Shown: in pieces, positions 5,112 through 11,976 of the stretch
Layout of the letters: each line of letters begins with the position of its first letter
How positions within the stretch are numbered: the stretch's first letter is position 1
Assembly: GCA_041484135.1 (NCBI GenBank)
Contig: JBGPHD010000065.1
Coordinates: 1 to 15,139, forward strand
DNA: 15,139 nt
Reading direction: 5' to 3'
Source: JACORV01 sp041484135
Lineage (GTDB): Bacteria > Gemmatimonadota > Gemmatimonadetes > Gemmatimonadales > JACORV01
Program-made: the position numbers and the translations under genes
The notes under the pieces: model-generated
What the model was told of the DNA's origin: nothing
Databases searched by the model: none
The model's input: only the letters and a program-made list of their open reading frames with translations

Positions 5112-7520
5112 CTAGTCGACCCGCAGCGCCTCCATCGGATCCACCCGGCTGGCGCGCCGCGCCGGCACGAAGCACGCCAGCGCCGTCGCCCCCGCGAGCA
5201 CGAGCGCCACGGCCGCGTAGGTGACGGCATCCGTCGGGCGCACGCCGGAGAGCAGGCTGGTCGCGAACCGGGTCAGGCCGGCGGCGGCGGCGAGACCGAT
5301 GAGCAGACCCACGCCGGCGAGCGCCATCCCTTCCCGCATGACCATCCGCTGCACCCGTCCCGCGGTGGCGCCGAGGGCCACCCGCACGCCGATCTCGCGG
5401 GTCCGCGCCGTGACCGACGCGGCGACCACGCCGTACACCCCCACCGCCGTGAGCGTCAGGGCCAGCGCCGCGAAGACGCCGATCAGCAGCATGTTGAACC
5501 GGGGCCGCTTGAGCTCTCCGGCCACGAGGTCGCTCATGGTGGCGACGTTGGACGGGCTCATGTCGGGGTCGATCTCGCGGAGCCGCGCCTCCACCGTGCG
5601 CGCGATCGCCGCGGGATCGCCGCTGGTGCGCAGCACGACGTAGCTCGCCCAGCGCGGGGACTGCTGGTACGGCCAGTAGATCTCCGGCGAGGCGGGCGTG
5701 CCTGGAATGAAGGGCGGGATGTCCGCCACCACGCCCACGATCTCGATCGGCTCGGCGTGGTTCTTCATCTGCACGATGCGGCCGATGGGATCCGCTCCCG
5801 CGAAGTAGCGGCGCGCCATCGCCTCGTTGATGAGCGCCACGCGCGGGGCGCCGGCGCGGTCGGCGTCGGCGAGGGGACGGCCGCGCCGCATCGGCAGGCC
5901 GAGGGTGCGGAAGTACCCGGGGCTCATGTCGTACCAGCGCGCCACCACCGGCGCCGCAGGGTCCGCGGCCCTGCCGTCGATCACGAACTCGCTCGTCTCC
6001 TCACCGCCGAACAGCGGACCGCTGGACGTCGTGCCGACGCTTGTGACCGACGGGATCGAACGCATCGCGCCGGCGATCCGCTCGAACAGGGCCGCGACGC
6101 GCGGCGAGTCCGGGTACTTCCCGTGCGACGAGTAGGTCCAGAAGGTGAGAAGGTGCGCCTGCTCGAACCCGGGATCCCACTTGAGCAGGCCGGCGAAGCC
6201 GCGGGTCAGCAGCCCGGCGCCGATCGCGAGTACGAACGCCATCGCCACTTCGGCGACGACGAGGCCGCCGCGGAGACCGAGCACCGAGTGCCACGCGGCC
6301 GGCTGCCGCCCCTGCGCCATCGCGCCGGCGAGGTCGGGCCGCGACGCGCGCCACGCCGGGCCGAAGCCGGCCAGCAGACCGGTCAGGCCGGTGAGGAGCA
6401 CCGCGAACACCAGAACGCGCGCATCCACGCCCGCCTCACCGAGACGCGGCAGGCTCCCCGGCATCAGCGCGAGCAGCACGTCCGTCACCCACGATGCCAG
6501 CAGGACGCCGGCGACGCCGCCCACCAGCGCCAGCAGCGTGCTCTCCGCGGCGATCAGCCGGAAGAGCCGCGCCGGCCGCGCACCCAAGGCGGCGCGCACG
6601 GCGAACTCCCGCTCCCGCGTCCTTCCGCGCGCGACGAGCAGGTTCGCCACGTTCGCGCACGCGACCAGGAGGAGGATCGCCACGGCGCCCATGAACACCA
6701 GCAAGGTCGTCCGCACGCTGCCCACGACATGATCGAGGAGCGGCTCCACGCGCACGCCCCAGTCGCGGTTCGTCGCGGGGTAGCTCTCGCCGAGCTGGCG
6801 CTGGATGCCGGCCAGCTCCGCCGACGCCGCCGCCACCGTGACACCGGGCGCCAGCCGGCCGATCGTCACGAACCCGCGCCAGCGCCGGTTCTCTTCGTCC
6901 CTGGGGTCGAACGGCAGCGGCACCCACAGCTTGACGTACTCGAGGCTCGGCACGGCGGTCCCCGGCGCGAGGACCCCGACGATCTCGTAGGGCTCGCCGT
7001 CGAGCACCAGGCTCCGGCCGATGACCCCGCGGTCGGCGCCGTACCGGGTGTGCCACATCTCGTCGGAGAGGACCGCGACGTGACGGCCCGCCGGCGTGAG
7101 ATCGTCGGGCCCGAGGAGGCGGCCCAGGGCCGGCGCGACCTCGAGGGTGCGGAAGAGGCCGGGCGTCGCGAGTCCGCCGCTCACCCCTTCGGCGCGGCCC
7201 GCCTCCCCCTGCATCGTGAACGGCCAGGCGCGCCCGAGCCCGACCGACGCGAGCGTGCGGCTCCGGCGCGAGAAGTCCTCGACGTCAGGCGGCGAGGCGA
7301 TGCAGAAGCCTTCGATGGAGGGGTGGGTCTCGCACAGCGCCACCAGCCGGCGCGATTCGGGGAACGGCAGCGGCCGGAGAAGGACCCGGTCCACGATCCC
7401 GAAGATGGCCGTGCTCGCGCCCGTCCCCAGGGCGAGGGTGAGGACGGCGATGACGGTGAAGCCCGGACGCCGTACCAGCTGGCGCAGGGCGAATCGCAGG
7501 TCCGCGATCAACGATGGCAT
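5112..7520 (-). CDS. ADOP-type ABC transporter permease (duplicated MacB/FtsX)
   Basis: This 802-residue membrane protein has the layout of acidobacterial duplicated orphan permeases. An N-terminal helix follows DLRFALRQLVRRPGF (residues 7-21), then a MacB-type periplasmic domain. A first FtsX domain (about 270-440) contains VACANVANLLVARGR and REREFAVRAALGA. A second periplasmic domain and a second FtsX domain (about 690-802) follow, with ARTREIGVRVALGA and the characteristic ending PARRASRVDPMEALRVD. No ABC ATPase is adjacent, hence orphan; relatives are thought to act like MacB in export or envelope stress, but the substrate is unknown. I chose ATG 7520 over the upstream ATG 7565 because GGGAG lies six bases before it and the protein then starts at the conserved N-terminus. 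The stop is six bases from that of thyX. Confidence 0.93.
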   Translation of the reverse strand: MPSLIADLRFALRQLVRRPGFTVIAVLTLALGTGASTAIFGIVDRVLLRPLPFPESRRLVALCETHPSIEGFCIASPPDVEDFSRRSRTLASVGLGRAWPFTMQGEAGRAEGVSGGLATPGLFRTLEVAPALGRLLGPDDLTPAGRHVAVLSDEMWHTRYGADRGVIGRSLVLDGEPYEIVGVLAPGTAVPSLEYVKLWVPLPFDPRDEENRRWRGFVTIGRLAPGVTVAAASAELAGIQRQLGESYPATNRDWGVRVEPLLDHVVGSVRTTLLVFMGAVAILLLVACANVANLLVARGRTREREFAVRAALGARPARLFRLIAAESTLLALVGGVAGVLLASWVTDVLLALMPGSLPRLGEAGVDARVLVFAVLLTGLTGLLAGFGPAWRASRPDLAGAMAQGRQPAAWHSVLGLRGGLVVAEVAMAFVLAIGAGLLTRGFAGLLKWDPGFEQAHLLTFWTYSSHGKYPDSPRVAALFERIAGAMRSIPSVTSVGTTSSGPLFGGEETSEFVIDGRAADPAAPVVARWYDMSPGYFRTLGLPMRRGRPLADADRAGAPRVALINEAMARRYFAGADPIGRIVQMKNHAEPIEIVGVVADIPPFIPGTPASPEIYWPYQQSPRWASYVVLRTSGDPAAIARTVEARLREIDPDMSPSNVATMSDLVAGELKRPRFNMLLIGVFAALALTLTAVGVYGVVAASVTARTREIGVRVALGATAGRVQRMVMREGMALAGVGLLIGLAAAAGLTRFATSLLSGVRPTDAVTYAAVALVLAGATALACFVPARRASRVDPMEALRVD

Positions 7521-7525
7521 GTCCG

Positions 7526-7530
7526 CTCCC
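7526..7530 (-). promoter_or_regulatory. Shine-Dalgarno fixing the ADOP start
   Basis: On the minus strand GGGAG is separated by five bases from ATG 7520. The in-frame ATG at 7565 would add 15 residues that do not look like the family. Confidence 0.6.
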
Positions 7531-7636
7531 GGGTGTGCGGCACCGGACCCCGTGAAGCGCAACATCCGCGCCAGCTTCCTTCATCGCCCAGACGCTTGCC
7601 GGGCCGCCGGTTAGGTCCAGGCGCGGCGGCGCCGAG

Positions 7637-7673
7637 TGTCCGTTCTCGACACCGGCCATTCCGGAATCGGACA
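7637..7673. promoter_or_regulatory. candidate operator: inverted repeat with central palindrome
   Basis: TGTCCG at 7637-7642 is mirrored by CGGACA at 7668-7673, and directly inside the right arm is the perfect 10-bp palindrome ATTCCGGAAT (7658-7667). It lies between two divergent genes, where a dimeric regulator could act on both. The spacing of the outer arms (25 bases) is not helical-turn exact and the GC-rich background makes short repeats common, so this is tentative. Confidence 0.35.
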
Positions 7674-7705
7674 GCGGGGGAAACCCGCGAGGAACGCTCG
7701 TGATT

Positions 7706-7734
7706 CAACCTTTGGGGGCCGGTCGTGGTCAAAT
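7706..7734 (+). promoter_or_regulatory. possible ECF-sigma promoter for the DUF4097-like gene
   Basis: CAACCTTT (7706-7713) and GTCAAAT (7728-7734) are arranged with 17 bases between the AACC core and the GTC core, resembling the AAC / GTC elements used by extracytoplasmic-function sigma factors. The gene downstream encodes an exported protein, which fits envelope-stress control. The match is by eye to a loose consensus. Confidence 0.3.
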
Positions 7735-7758
7735 GAACATCGGACCGATCGTTCCCCC

Positions 7759-7765
7759 GGGAGGA
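7759..7765 (+). promoter_or_regulatory. Shine-Dalgarno for the DUF4097-like gene
   Basis: GGGAGGA ends three bases before ATG 7769, a short but usable spacing. It decides the start at 7769, which also gives a clean signal peptide; the in-frame GTG/ATG candidates upstream from 7700 would extend the protein ahead of that signal. Confidence 0.65.
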
Positions 7766-7768
7766 CCC

Positions 7769-8887
7769 ATGCGCCGTCACATCACGCGAGCCCCGCTGCT
7801 CGCCTCGTTGGCCCTTGTCCCCTGCGCCGCGGCGGCCACCGCCCAGGAGAGCATCCAGCCGGGCCAGCGCTTCACCGTCTCCCAGCAACGCCTCGACATC
7901 TACGACGTGGCCGGACACGTGACCCTGCGACACGGCACCGGCGGCGACATCGTCATCGTCGCCACGCGGGTCGGCGCGGACGCCGAGCGCATCACCTTCG
8001 CGTTCGACCGGGAGGCGGACCGCGGCGTGTACCGGGTCGTCTTCCCCGTCGGCGACATCGGCCGGATCGCCGATCCCGAGGGCGACGGCGGCAGCCGGAC
8101 CACGCTCCGGCTCCGCGCCGACGGCACCTTCGGCGGCGAGAGCGACCGCGACCGGGGCGGCTCGTTCATCCGGCGGGCGATGCGCGCCGGCCGAGGCGAG
8201 GAGATCGAGATCGGCGGCCGGGGCGGGTTCCACGGCTCCGCCAACCTCGAGATCACGGTGCCCGACGGGAAGGTGCTCAAGGTGCACATCGCCGCCGGCG
8301 GCGTGCGGGCTGAAGGGGTGAACGGCGACGTGCTGGTGGATACCTGGGGCGCCGACGCGGTCGCGACCGACATCGCCGGCTCGTGGCTCTTCGACACCGG
8401 CTCCGGCGACGTGCAGGTGACGGGCATGCACGGCACGCTCCGGCTCGATACCGGCTCGGGGAGCTGCACGGTGCGCAACGTGACGGGCGACCTGCTCGAC
8501 ATCGACACCGGCTCGGGCGGGGCGGACGTCTCGGACGTGCGGGTGGACCGGATCCGCTTCGACACCGGCAGCGGCGACGTGCGCGCGGACCGGATGTCGG
8601 CGCGGCGCGGGGTGGTGGACACGGGGAGCGGCAGCGCCGACGTGACGTTCATCGACGGACAGATCGAGGACCTGCTGATCGACACCGGCTCGGGCCGGGT
8701 GAGCCTGGGCCTCCCCGCCTCGACCGACGCGCGCCTCAGCATCGACTCGGGGAGCGGCGGCATCCAGGTGGCGCGCACCGGCGCCGTCCTGGAGCGGCGG
8801 AGTTCGGACGGCATGGTGCTGCGGTTCGGCGAAGGGCACGGCCGGATCCGCATCGACTCCGGCAGCGGCGGCGTGACGATCCGCTAG
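7769..8887 (+). CDS. exported DUF4097-like beta-repeat protein with eight DTGSG motifs
   Basis: This 372-residue protein has a Sec signal peptide (Arg-rich start, hydrophobic core, likely cleavage after ATA at residue 25). Residues 35-170 are a less regular beta-rich part with a charged Arg/Glu/Gly region (about 100-150). From residue 209 the sequence consists of short beta units each carrying D[TS]GSG, with the Asp at 209, 227, 246, 265, 284, 305, 326 and 363, so the usual period is 18-21 residues. This is the layout of DUF4097/adhesin-like right-handed beta-helix domains, found in many envelope proteins of unknown function. It probably acts outside the cytoplasmic membrane. Its TAG overlaps the stop of the convergent EF-G2 gene. 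The family call is good; the role is unknown. Confidence 0.82.
   Translation: MRRHITRAPLLASLALVPCAAAATAQESIQPGQRFTVSQQRLDIYDVAGHVTLRHGTGGDIVIVATRVGADAERITFAFDREADRGVYRVVFPVGDIGRIADPEGDGGSRTTLRLRADGTFGGESDRDRGGSFIRRAMRAGRGEEIEIGGRGGFHGSANLEITVPDGKVLKVHIAAGGVRAEGVNGDVLVDTWGADAVATDIAGSWLFDTGSGDVQVTGMHGTLRLDTGSGSCTVRNVTGDLLDIDTGSGGADVSDVRVDRIRFDTGSGDVRADRMSARRGVVDTGSGSADVTFIDGQIEDLLIDTGSGRVSLGLPASTDARLSIDSGSGGIQVARTGAVLERRSSDGMVLRFGEGHGRIRIDSGSGGVTIR
8393..8869 (+). repeat. eight coding repeats of D[TS]GSG
   Basis: Eight units share the peptide core DTGSG (six) or DSGSG (two). The intervals between Asp codons are 18, 19, 19, 19, 21, 21 and 37 residues. Codons differ between copies (GACACCGGCTCC, GATACCGGCTCG, GACACGGGGAGC and others), so the repeats are old and kept at protein level rather than being recent DNA duplications. 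The 37-residue last interval suggests one unit has lost its motif. Confidence 0.85.
8884..8887. other. shared CTAG double stop of convergent genes
   Basis: The palindrome CTAG supplies TAG to both strands: bases 8885-8887 end the DUF4097-like gene and 8884-8886 (complement) end the EF-G2 gene. The two genes overlap by four bases and leave no room for a terminator between them. Confidence 0.9.
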
Positions 8888-10980
8888 GCTTCTTCTTCCC
8901 TCGTCTCCTTCTTGTGCTCCTCGGAGATCTTCGCCGCGATCTCCGGGGGCACTTCCGCGTACCCCTTGAACCTCGAGCGATAGGTGCCGCGGCCGTGCGT
9001 CAGCGAGTGGAGCTGCGTGGCGTACTTGTAGAGCTCCGCCTCGGGCACCACCGCCTTGAGCTTCATCACCTTGCCTTCGTTCTCCGAGCCCAGGATCTGG
9101 CCGCGGCGTGAGGAGAGGTCCCCCATCACGGCGCCCAGGTAGTCGTCCGGCGTGAAGACCTCGACGTCGGTCAGCGGCTCGAGGAGGATCGGCTTGCAGT
9201 TCGGCGCCACGGTCTTGAAGGCGAGGATGCCGGCCAGCTTGAACGACATCTCGTTCGAGTCCACGTCGTGGTACTTGCCGTCGAACAGCTCGACCTTGAA
9301 GTCCACCATGGGGCACCCGGCCAGGATGCCGCGCGCTGAGGCCTCCTGGATGCCGCGGTCCACCGCCGGGATGAACTTGCCGGGGATGGAGCCGCCCACG
9401 ATCTGGTCCTCGAAGACGTAGCCGGTGCCGCGCGGCACCGGCATCATGCGGATCCAGCAGTCGCCGAACTGGCCCCGCCCGCCGCTCTGCTTCTTGTGCT
9501 TCCCCTCGCCCTCGGCCCGTCCCTTGATCGTCTCGCGGTACGGGATCTTGGGCTTGGCCGTCGTGGCGTGCACGCCGAACTTCCGCGACAACCGGCCGAG
9601 GATGACGTCGAGGTGCCGCTCCCCCAGGCCGCGGATCCACGTCTGGTGGACTTCGGCGTTATGCTCCCAGTGGAAGGTCGGGTCCTCCTCGTGCAGCCGG
9701 GCGAGACCGATGCCGATCTTGTCCTCCTCGCCCTTCACTTTCGCCTCGATGGCGACGTGGATGACGGGCTCGGGGAACGGCACCCGCGGCAGCACCACCG
9801 GCAGCTTGGTGGAGGAGAGCGTGTCGTTGGTGTGGGTCTCACGGAGCTTGGCCACCACGCCGATGTCGCCGGCGTGGAGCAGCGGGACCTCGACCTTCTC
9901 CTTGCCCTGCGCGATGGAGAGATGGTTCAGCTTCTCCGGCACGCCGCGCGCCGCGTTGAAGACCTCCTCCCCGTTCTTCACCGATCCCGAGATGATCCGG
10001 AAGAACGACACGTCGCCCACGTGCGGCTCCGACATCGTCTTGAAGACCAGCGCCGAGAACGGCGCGTCGTCGGACGGGGCGAGGGACACCTTGTCCGCGC
10101 TCCCCCACTTCTCGGCCTCGGCCGGGTGGTTCTCCGCCGGCGAGGGCACCAGCTCCACGATCTCGGCGAGCAGCGCGCGCATCCCGTAGGTGAGTTCCGA
10201 GGCGCCGCAGAAGACCGGGAAGAGCTCGCCGCGGGTGAGCGCCGCGCGCATCGCCTTCACCATCTCCTCGTGGCCGATCTCGCCGCCCTCGAGATACCGC
10301 TCGAGCAGCGCATCGTCGGTGGCGGCCACCGTCTCGATCAGGTCCTGCTCGTACTTCTCGTACTGCTCCTTGACCTCCGCGGGGATCTCTTGCTCGTCGT
10401 ACTCCCCGGTCTTGGTGCCCTTCCGGTAGAGGTGGGCCTTCCGCGCGATGAGGTTGACGATGCCGTGGAAGGCCGGCCCCTCGCCCACCGGGATCTCGAC
10501 CGGGATCGCCTTGGCGCTCAGCTTCTCGCGGATGGCCTGGTAGACCCGCTCGAAGTTGGCGTGCTCCTTGTCCATCAGCGAGACGAAGAAGATGACCGGG
10601 TGGCCGCAGGTCTGCGAGTACTCCCACACCTTCTCGGTCCCCACCTCGACGCCCGCCGTGCCGGAGAGGACCACCAGCGAGGCGTCCGCCGCGTACACGC
10701 CCGCCATCGCGTCGCCCGCGAAGTCGAGGTACCCGGGAGTGTCGACCAGGTTAATCTTGGTGCCCTCCCACTCGGCGTACGCGAGCGCGAGGTTGATGCT
10801 GTAGCCTTTTTCGGTTTCGTCGGGAGAGTAGTCGGTGAGGGCGCTGCCGTCTTTGACGCGGCCATGTCGCTTGCTGGATCCGGCCACGAAGGCGAGGGCG
10901 TCGACCAGGCTGGTCTTGCCGCTGCCTCCGTGGCCGACTACGGCCACATTCCTGATCGCGGTGCTCGGGTATTCCTTCAT
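8884..10980 (-). CDS. fusA: elongation factor G-like GTPase (EF-G2 type)
   Basis: This 698-residue protein has all five EF-G domains: GTPase (about 8-290), domain II (307-390), III (403-480), IV (about 485-603, with HKKQSGGRGQFGD at 495-507) and V (604-685, ending HSLTHGRGTYRSRFKGY). EF-G moves tRNA and mRNA through the ribosome and helps recycle it. The P-loop is GHGGSGKT (16-23). Two features mark it as a paralogue rather than housekeeping EF-G: the G3 motif is DTPGYLDF, with Tyr83 where canonical EF-G has the catalytic His, and the G4 motif NKMD is replaced by SLMD (134-137). Tyr in G3 is known from EF-G2/FusA2 proteins. A weak GAAGGG precedes ATG 10980 and a good promoter lies at 11009-11038. 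I use fusA only as a family label. Confidence 0.9.
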   Translation of the reverse strand: MKEYPSTAIRNVAVVGHGGSGKTSLVDALAFVAGSSKRHGRVKDGSALTDYSPDETEKGYSINLALAYAEWEGTKINLVDTPGYLDFAGDAMAGVYAADASLVVLSGTAGVEVGTEKVWEYSQTCGHPVIFFVSLMDKEHANFERVYQAIREKLSAKAIPVEIPVGEGPAFHGIVNLIARKAHLYRKGTKTGEYDEQEIPAEVKEQYEKYEQDLIETVAATDDALLERYLEGGEIGHEEMVKAMRAALTRGELFPVFCGASELTYGMRALLAEIVELVPSPAENHPAEAEKWGSADKVSLAPSDDAPFSALVFKTMSEPHVGDVSFFRIISGSVKNGEEVFNAARGVPEKLNHLSIAQGKEKVEVPLLHAGDIGVVAKLRETHTNDTLSSTKLPVVLPRVPFPEPVIHVAIEAKVKGEEDKIGIGLARLHEEDPTFHWEHNAEVHQTWIRGLGERHLDVILGRLSRKFGVHATTAKPKIPYRETIKGRAEGEGKHKKQSGGRGQFGDCWIRMMPVPRGTGYVFEDQIVGGSIPGKFIPAVDRGIQEASARGILAGCPMVDFKVELFDGKYHDVDSNEMSFKLAGILAFKTVAPNCKPILLEPLTDVEVFTPDDYLGAVMGDLSSRRGQILGSENEGKVMKLKAVVPEAELYKYATQLHSLTHGRGTYRSRFKGYAEVPPEIAAKISEEHKKETREEEA

Positions 10981-11008
10981 CGCCAGCCCTTCGCTCGCGG
11001 GGAGCGAT

Positions 11009-11038
11009 AACCTACCCGCAGTGTCGAAGGGGTGTCAA
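11009..11038 (-). promoter_or_regulatory. sigma70-like promoter for EF-G2 gene
   Basis: On the minus strand a perfect TTGACA (11038-11033) is followed after 18 bases by TAGGTT (11014-11009). The predicted leader is about 22 bases and contains GAAGGG close to ATG 10980. This indicates independent expression from the lipoprotein gene upstream. Confidence 0.65.
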
Positions 11039-11054
11039 ATCAGCGCTTCTCCAA

Positions 11055-11828
11055 CTACGGAGTCATCCCGGTGAACACGAACCGGTAGGACTGCGCGGTG
11101 CTGTCGTACTCGGCGCGGAAGTGCGTCGGATGGTGCACGCCCGACGGCAGGCCGGCCACCGCCGGGACGTCGAGATCGAAGCTGCGCCGCTCCAGAAGCG
11201 TCGCGCGGGCGATCATCGGCTCCACGAAGATGGACGCGCCGTGGTAGTAGCCCATGACCATGGACTGCCGGAACGGGGCCGTGGCGGAGAGGTCGGCCGC
11301 GGGCAGTGCGTGCATCCCCATCTTCGGCACGCAGAGGCCGATGAGCGTGCCCATCCCAGGGATGGCGACATCGGGAAGCTGGTACGTCCCCGGGAGCTGG
11401 GTCGCCTTGGACGAATCCGCGCAGTCGATCGCGTCGATCTCGGAAGCGGCGATGGTGTTGAAGTGGAAGTCGAAGTGGGGGACCATGAAGGGCGCCGGCG
11501 GATGGCCGTGGGCCTCGAAGTAGAACGTCACGACCCGGAAACCCGTCGCCGCGGTGACGGCCTCGGACAGCGGAATGGTGGCGGCCGAAACCGGCGGCCA
11601 GACCATCGGCGCGTCGAGCGGTGCGTTCTCGATCGACCGCACGGGGATCGTCGCCCCGAAGGCCACCACCGCGCTGCCGGCGTTCTCACTCCAGACGCAG
11701 ACATCGGCGCCGTTCATGGGCCGGCACTCGCCCTGAACGACCTGGTTCTTCTTGGCGCACGACACCAGACCGACCGCCAGGGCGCAGACTGCCGCGCCGG
11801 CGCGAAGGTCACGCGAACTCATCGACAT
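11055..11828 (-). CDS. His-rich lipoprotein, DUF5602/TTHB210-like
   Basis: With the start at ATG 11828 this is a 257-residue lipoprotein: signal segment then lipobox LVSC (Cys24). AGAGGA lies five bases before this ATG, and the in-frame ATG at 11882 sits inside the -35 box, so 11828 is preferred (ATG 11822 is the alternative). The mature protein has EAHGHPP (105-111), VPHFDFHF (116-123), VPKMGMH (167-173), GYYHGASIFVEPMI (193-206) and HHPTHF (232-237). From memory the order of the HFDFHF, MG-H and FEPM-type motifs matches DUF5602 / TTHB210-like proteins, an uncharacterised extracellular family; I could not check this by search. The clustered His and Met residues suggest metal binding. A strong promoter precedes it and it is probably transcribed alone. 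Confidence 0.75.
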   Translation of the reverse strand: MSMSSRDLRAGAAVCALAVGLVSCAKKNQVVQGECRPMNGADVCVWSENAGSAVVAFGATIPVRSIENAPLDAPMVWPPVSAATIPLSEAVTAATGFRVVTFYFEAHGHPPAPFMVPHFDFHFNTIAASEIDAIDCADSSKATQLPGTYQLPDVAIPGMGTLIGLCVPKMGMHALPAADLSATAPFRQSMVMGYYHGASIFVEPMIARATLLERRSFDLDVPAVAGLPSGVHHPTHFRAEYDSTAQSYRFVFTGMTP

Positions 11829-11853
11829 GGGGGTCCTCTGTGGGAGTGGCGCG

Positions 11854-11882
11854 AGGTTACCCAGGAACGCGGGGTTGTGCAA
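11854..11882 (-). promoter_or_regulatory. sigma70-like promoter for the His-rich lipoprotein
   Basis: On the minus strand TTGCAC (11882-11877) and TAACCT (11859-11854) are separated by exactly 17 bases. Transcription would start near 11847 and give a leader of about 19 bases containing the AGAGGA ribosome-binding site (11839-11834). Confidence 0.6.
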
Positions 11883-11976
11883 GGCCGCGCCACTCGCCGC
11901 CGCGCGGCACGCAAGCTGGACCGCCCGCGCGCAGACGCCCTACCGCTTCCGCGCGCGCCCGCCTATCTCTAGCCGC

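Larger units (their letters stand above)
7521..7768. other. 248-bp divergent intergenic region
   Basis: This spacer separates the start codons of the ADOP permease and the DUF4097-like gene and is the longest non-coding stretch in the window. It holds a 10-bp palindrome inside a wider inverted repeat (7637-7673), a possible ECF-type promoter reading right (7706-7734), and the ribosome-binding sites of both genes. I found no convincing sigma70 promoter in either direction and no small gene. Confidence 0.7.

Noticed and set aside
5105..5113. AGCC-G-GGCT as a terminator between thyX and the ADOP gene
   Set aside because: The arms are four bases with a one-base loop, which cannot form a stable hairpin, and there is no T run on either side.
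5757..7703. 648-residue open frame on the plus strand
   Set aside because: It lies antisense to the ADOP permease, which has clear family motifs throughout; the translation is Arg/His/Gln-rich with no domain.
8393..8869. DTGSG motifs as aspartic protease active sites
   Set aside because: D[TS]G[ST] is the pepsin/retropepsin signature, but eight copies at regular short intervals in a beta-repeat protein indicate a structural motif; the surrounding hydrophobic-hydrophobic-Gly pattern of proteases is missing.
7508..9640. 710-residue open frame on the minus strand
   Set aside because: It runs antisense to the DUF4097-like gene and out of frame with EF-G2, with Arg/Pro/Ala-rich low-complexity translation typical of high-GC shadow frames.
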